Part shown: piece after piece, positions 33,007 through 36,602 of the stretch
Layout of the letters: every line of letters starts with the position of its first letter
How positions within the stretch are numbered: position 1 is the first letter of the stretch
Source: Maritimibacter sp. REDSEA-S28_B5
Lineage (GTDB): Bacteria; Pseudomonadota; Alphaproteobacteria; Rhodobacterales; Rhodobacteraceae
Direction: 5' to 3'
Length of the DNA: 36,602 nt
Assembly (NCBI GenBank): GCA_001626765.1
Contig: LUOO01000113.1
Location: forward strand, 1 to 36,602
Notes under the pieces: model-generated
Database searches by the model: none
Told to the model about the DNA's origin: nothing
Seen by the model: only the letters and a program-made list of their open reading frames with translations
Made by a program: the position numbers and the translations under genes

Positions 33007-33052
33007 TCCTTGCACCGACACCGGTTCAACCGGGTGTCGGATGGGAGGAAGC

Positions 33053-34567
33053 ATGACCTGGCTGCACGACTTGCCCCGGAGCCATCCGGACGGCGACCTT
33101 GCGATCATCGACCACGACGGCACGCCCGTGACCTTCGGCGCGCTCAATGCGGCGGTCGACGATCTGGCACGACGGCTGGGCGACATCGGCCTGCGCGCGG
33201 GCGACCGCTGCATGCTCATCTGCGAAAATTCGGCCACCTACGCGGCTGCCATCCTCGCCGCGAGCCAACTCGGGGCATGGATCATGCCGGTGAACGGGCG
33301 CCAGTCACCTGACGAGGTCGATACGCTCATCGCCCATGCCGGCCCGCGCCTGATCGTCTTTACGCCCGAAGCCTCGCCCCCAGCGCGCGACCATGCGGCA
33401 CGGCTTGGCGCGACCTCGCTTGGCTCGATGGCCACGGGCGAGCTACTGGTCGCCGGTCCCTTCGACGGCCCCGGCACCGCGCCTGAACCCGTGTCGGACG
33501 ACCCGACCCGACAGGTCGCGGCGCTTATGTATACCACAGGCACCACATCTGCCCCCAAGGGCGTGATGCTGACCCATGCGAACCTCGCCTGGAACGCCGA
33601 TGTCTCGGCCCGCCTGCGCGGCATGAAGCCCGGTGACACCGTGGTCGGCGTCCTGCCCGGCACCCATATCTTCTGCTTCGCTTCCGCTTTCCTCGCCTCG
33701 CTCGCCGGTGGCAGCGCGATCCGCTTCATTCCCCGCTTCTCCGCCGCCGCCGTGCTCGACGCCTTTGCCCAAGGCGACAGCGTCATGCCCGCCGTGCCGC
33801 AGATGTATCAGGCGATCCTCGCCGAACTTGCCCGACGCGGCACCCCGCCGGATGCGCCCAATCTGCGCTATATCTCGTCGGGCGGTGCGCCGCTCGACCC
33901 CGAGTGGAAGGAAAAGATCGAGGCGACCTTCGGCATCCCGCTCCAGAACGGCTACGGCCTGACCGAAACCTCGCCCGGCGTGTCGGGCACCCGGCTTGGC
34001 GATCCGCGCGGCGACACCTCGGTTGGCCAGATCCTCGACGATGTGGAGTGCCTCATCGACGAGCCGGATCAGGACGGCGTGGGCGAGTTGCTTATCCGCG
34101 GCCCCAACATCATGAAGGGCTACTACCGCAATCCCGAGGCGACCGCCGCCGCGATCCGTGAAGACGGTTATTTCCGCTCGGGAGATCTGGCCAAGATCGA
34201 CCCGGACGGCACGCTCTGGATCATGGGCCGAAAGAAAGAACTCATCATCCGCTCCGGCTTCAACGTCTATCCGCCCGAGGTCGAGGCGATGCTGACCCGC
34301 CATCCCGGCGTGCTGCAGACCGCTGTCGTCGGGCGGCAGGTCCCCGGCAACGAGGAAATCCTCGCCTTCGCGACCGCCCGCCCCGGCGTGAGCGAACTGG
34401 ACCTCAAGGACTTTCTCAAGGCCCACCTCGTCGGCTACAAGGTGCCCCAGCACGTCTTCATCATCGACGCGTTCCCTGCCGCCGCAACCGGCAAGATATT
34501 GAAACACAAGCTGGTCAGCACCTTCGCCGACCTGATCGAGGCCCGCGACCGGGCCAAGGCTTCCTGA
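33053..34567 (+). CDS. Acyl-CoA ligase (AMP-forming)
   Basis: A 504-residue member of the ANL/AMP-binding superfamily, which activates a carboxylic acid to its CoA thioester. Motifs: YTTGTTSAPKG (160-170, phosphate loop), the NGYGLTETSPG core motif, YFRSGDLAKID (ribose Asp), and the C-terminal PAAATGKILKHKL with the catalytic Lys. GGAGGAAG precedes the start. It is followed 23 bases later by the hydratase/dehydrogenase, so the two are one operon. Next to gcdH, a dicarboxylic or long-chain acid is a likely substrate. Confidence 0.9.
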   Translation: MTWLHDLPRSHPDGDLAIIDHDGTPVTFGALNAAVDDLARRLGDIGLRAGDRCMLICENSATYAAAILAASQLGAWIMPVNGRQSPDEVDTLIAHAGPRLIVFTPEASPPARDHAARLGATSLGSMATGELLVAGPFDGPGTAPEPVSDDPTRQVAALMYTTGTTSAPKGVMLTHANLAWNADVSARLRGMKPGDTVVGVLPGTHIFCFASAFLASLAGGSAIRFIPRFSAAAVLDAFAQGDSVMPAVPQMYQAILAELARRGTPPDAPNLRYISSGGAPLDPEWKEKIEATFGIPLQNGYGLTETSPGVSGTRLGDPRGDTSVGQILDDVECLIDEPDQDGVGELLIRGPNIMKGYYRNPEATAAAIREDGYFRSGDLAKIDPDGTLWIMGRKKELIIRSGFNVYPPEVEAMLTRHPGVLQTAVVGRQVPGNEEILAFATARPGVSELDLKDFLKAHLVGYKVPQHVFIIDAFPAAATGKILKHKLVSTFADLIEARDRAKAS

Positions 34568-34590
34568 CAGATCAAGGACAGACAGACCCC

Positions 34591-36602
34591 ATGACCGACG
34601 TGACGAAGATCAACGATGTCATTTCCCTCGAGCGCGTGGACAGCGTCGCGCTTGTCTGCATCGACAACCCGCCCGTGAACGCAAGCGCGCAGTCGGTGCG
34701 CGCGGGGCTGGTCCAAGCGATCGACGCCGCCAATGCCGACGACGCGGTCGAGGTCATCGCGATCTATGCCGCGGGCCGCACCTTTGTCGCGGGCGCCGAT
34801 ATCCGCGAGTTCGGCAAACCGCCACTGTCGCCCTCGCTTCCCGATGCGATCAACCATATCGAGGCGAGCGCGAAGCCCGTCATCTCGGCCCCCCATGGCA
34901 CGGCGCTCGGCGGCGGGCTCGAGATCTGCATGGGCACCCATGCCCGCGTCGGCGTGAAGGGTCTGCGCGTGGGACTGCCCGAGATCAACCTTGGCCTTCT
35001 GCCCGGTGCCGGTGGCACCCAGCGCGGGCCGCGGCTGATGGGCATGAAGCACACGCTCGACATGGCGCTCACGGGCAACATGGTCTCGGGCGAGGACGCG
35101 CTGGCCTGGGGCCTGATCGACCGGCTCGAGGACGGCGCGCCGCGTGACGTGGCGCTGGCCGGTGCCCGCGCTGTTCTGGACGGAACCCTTGCCACCCGCC
35201 GCACCTCGGACCTGCCCGTGACGGTGGACGAAGAGGCGCTTGCCGCCGCCCGCGCGATGGTCGCCAAGAAAATGGCCAACCTCGACAGCGCGCCCATGGT
35301 GATCGAGGCGGTCGAGCGGTCCACCGGCGACGTTAAGGAAGGCATGGTATTCGAACGCGAATGCTTCATGGCCTGCCTCAAGACGGCCTCGGGCCGGGGG
35401 ATGCAGCACGCCTTTTTCGCCGAACGTGCCGTCGCCAAGATCCCCGAAGCCGGCGCTACCCCCCGCCCCGTCGAGAAGATCGGCGTGATCGGCGGCGGCA
35501 CCATGGGGTCGGGCATTGCGACTGCCGCGCTCACCTCTGGCCTTGCCGTCCGGCTGATCGAGATATCGCAAGAGGGGCTCGACAAAGGCGTGGGCTTCAT
35601 CACGAAGAACCTCGACGGAGCCGTCAAGCGCGGCAAGATGTCGGCCGAGAAACGCGACGCGGCGATGGCACGGCTCGAACCCTCGACCGACATGGAAACG
35701 CTCGCCGACGTCGACCTCGTGATCGAGGCGGTGTTTGAAAACATGGACGTGAAGAAGGACATCTTCGGCCAGCTCGACAAGATCTGCAAAGCGGGCGCTG
35801 TGCTCGCATCGAACACGAGTTACCTGAACGTGGACGAGATTGCCGCGGCGACCTCGCGCGCCGAGGACGTGATCGGCCTGCATTTCTTTTCGCCTGCCAA
35901 CATCATGAAGCTGCTCGAAGTGGTGGTCGCGGAAAAGACCGCGCCGGAAGTGGTCGCGACCGGCTTTGCGTTGGCCAAGAAGATGAGAAAGATCGCGGTG
36001 CGCGCGGGCGTCTGCGACGGCTTCATCGGCAACCGAATCCTCGCCTATTACGGCAAGACGGCGGGCTACCTGATGGAGGACGGCGCGTCGCCCGAACAGA
36101 TCGACACGGCGCTCGAAAACTTCGGCTTCGCGATGGGGCCCTACAAGGTCGGCGACCTTGCGGGCCTCGACATCGGCTGGGCCAACCGCAAGCGCATGGC
36201 CGCGACCCGGCCCAACGAAGAACGCTATGTGCGCATCCACGACAAGATCTGCGAAACCGGGGCCTATGGGCGCAAGACCGGCTCTGGGTTCTACATCTAT
36301 GACGAGGGCGACATTCGTCCCAACCCCGTGGCGCTGAAAATCATCGACGAGGAACGCGCGGCCAAGGGGATCACGCCCGGCGACTTCACCGATCAGGAGA
36401 TCGTGGACCGCTACATGACCGCGATGATTTCCGAGGCGGCGCGGGTCGTCGAGGAAGGCATCGCGCTGCGGCCCATCGACGTGGATGCCGTATTCCTCTT
36501 TGGCTACGGCTTCCCACGGTTCCGGGGCGGGCCGCTTCTTCCTCGAAAATGTGCTTTTCGACTGGCGACCAGCCGGGACCGCCGAACTCGACCGGCCACC
36601 CC
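34591..36602 (+). CDS. Bifunctional enoyl-CoA hydratase / 3-hydroxyacyl-CoA dehydrogenase, partial, diverges near its end
   Basis: The alpha subunit type of fatty acid oxidation enzyme (FadB/FadJ group), converting enoyl-CoA to 3-ketoacyl-CoA. The hydratase part (about 1-180) has PVNASAQSVRAGL, GTALGGGLEICMGTHAR and LPEINLGLLPGAGGTQR. The NAD domain (about 297-) starts with IGVIGGGTMGSGIA and contains GLHFFSPANIMKLLEVV, then CDGFIGNRI, and the C-terminal hydroxyacyl domain with GFAMGPYKVGDLAGLDIGW and FLFGYGFPRFRGGP. After GGPL (about 36537, codon 649) the frame turns into LPRKCAFRLATSRDRR, unlike the family; another frame there reads FFLENVLFDWRPAG. Family members have about 45 more residues. 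A deletion or misjoin is likely. Confidence 0.88.
   Translation, partial: MTDVTKINDVISLERVDSVALVCIDNPPVNASAQSVRAGLVQAIDAANADDAVEVIAIYAAGRTFVAGADIREFGKPPLSPSLPDAINHIEASAKPVISAPHGTALGGGLEICMGTHARVGVKGLRVGLPEINLGLLPGAGGTQRGPRLMGMKHTLDMALTGNMVSGEDALAWGLIDRLEDGAPRDVALAGARAVLDGTLATRRTSDLPVTVDEEALAAARAMVAKKMANLDSAPMVIEAVERSTGDVKEGMVFERECFMACLKTASGRGMQHAFFAERAVAKIPEAGATPRPVEKIGVIGGGTMGSGIATAALTSGLAVRLIEISQEGLDKGVGFITKNLDGAVKRGKMSAEKRDAAMARLEPSTDMETLADVDLVIEAVFENMDVKKDIFGQLDKICKAGAVLASNTSYLNVDEIAAATSRAEDVIGLHFFSPANIMKLLEVVVAEKTAPEVVATGFALAKKMRKIAVRAGVCDGFIGNRILAYYGKTAGYLMEDGASPEQIDTALENFGFAMGPYKVGDLAGLDIGWANRKRMAATRPNEERYVRIHDKICETGAYGRKTGSGFYIYDEGDIRPNPVALKIIDEERAAKGITPGDFTDQEIVDRYMTAMISEAARVVEEGIALRPIDVDAVFLFGYGFPRFRGGPLLPRKCAFRLATSRDRRTRPAT

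Larger units (their letters stand above)
32714..33052. other. Divergent control region between gcdH and the acyl-CoA ligase
   Basis: 339 bases without a gene. It holds a perfect 12-bp palindrome (32929-32940) and a perfect 10-bp palindrome CGAAATTTCG (32944-32953) four bases apart, then an AT-rich patch and a promoter candidate. Nothing else is seen. Confidence 0.5.

Noticed and set aside
34435..36240. 601-codon minus-strand frame opposite the hydratase/dehydrogenase
   Set aside because: His/Arg/Asp-rich antisense translation; the plus strand encodes a well-known enzyme.
1..36602. CRISPR arrays, tRNA or rRNA genes, transposases, phage genes, toxin-antitoxin pairs
   Set aside because: No regularly spaced repeats, no cloverleaf or rRNA-like sequence and no such protein signatures were seen on either strand.

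Overview
The window is a GC-rich chromosomal segment from an alphaproteobacterium, most likely a Rhodobacteraceae (Roseobacter-group) member. The grounds are an F0 ATP synthase operon in the order atpI-atpB-atpE-b'-b that stands apart from F1, a glcDEF set, DUF1285 divergent from a moxR-DUF58-DUF4159 operon, DUF6635-like and DUF599 proteins, and intergenic hairpin repeats of a type I recall from this family. This placement is inferred from gene content; no rRNA or tRNA gene is present. No plasmid, phage, transposase, CRISPR or tRNA signature was seen.

Layout. (1) 1-6750, + strand: tail of a peptide-type ABC ATPase, an aldehyde dehydrogenase, a YcaQ/AlkX-type DNA glycosylase gene with an internal out-of-frame deletion, an SDR, a P1-family (DmpA/NylC-like) self-processing hydrolase, a small exported protein of unknown function and gabD. 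(2) 7.0-9.2 kb: a large exported beta-propeller/phytase-like protein with a strong terminator, then about 500 bp without a gene. (3) 9.7-15.2 kb, - strand: an Hsp20 with a sigma32-type promoter and a possible RNA thermometer, an exported trypsin-like protease and glcF-glcE-glcD for glycolate oxidation. (4) 15.3-16.5 kb, +: a HemJ/CopD-like and a DUF599 membrane protein, translationally coupled. (5) 16.5-24.1 kb, -: a membrane protein, then moxR-DUF58-DUF4159-VWA, a tightly overlapped operon whose last gene runs into a hairpin repeat. (6) 24.1-26.7 kb: DUF1285, a TSUP permease, DUF1304 and an ArsR-type regulator with a likely self-operator. (7) 26.9-29.6 kb, +: the F0 operon, with promoter and terminator. 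(8) 29.7-31.5 kb: a DUF1989 protein and a frameshifted lipoprotein of YiiX type. (9) 31.5-36.6 kb: gcdH divergent from an acyl-CoA ligase and a bifunctional enoyl-CoA hydratase/3-hydroxyacyl-CoA dehydrogenase, a glutarate/fatty-acid degradation locus. The last gene departs from its family about 70 bp before the window ends.

Most of the window is ordinary metabolism. What stands out is a set of structural events: three genes carrying what look like deletion junctions, one of them centred in a perfect hairpin; a dispersed hairpin-repeat family that abuts start codons and supplies the 3' end of one gene; a pair of interleaved inverted repeats in the gene-free stretch; and several candidate control sites. 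I found no convincing novel defence or mobile system.
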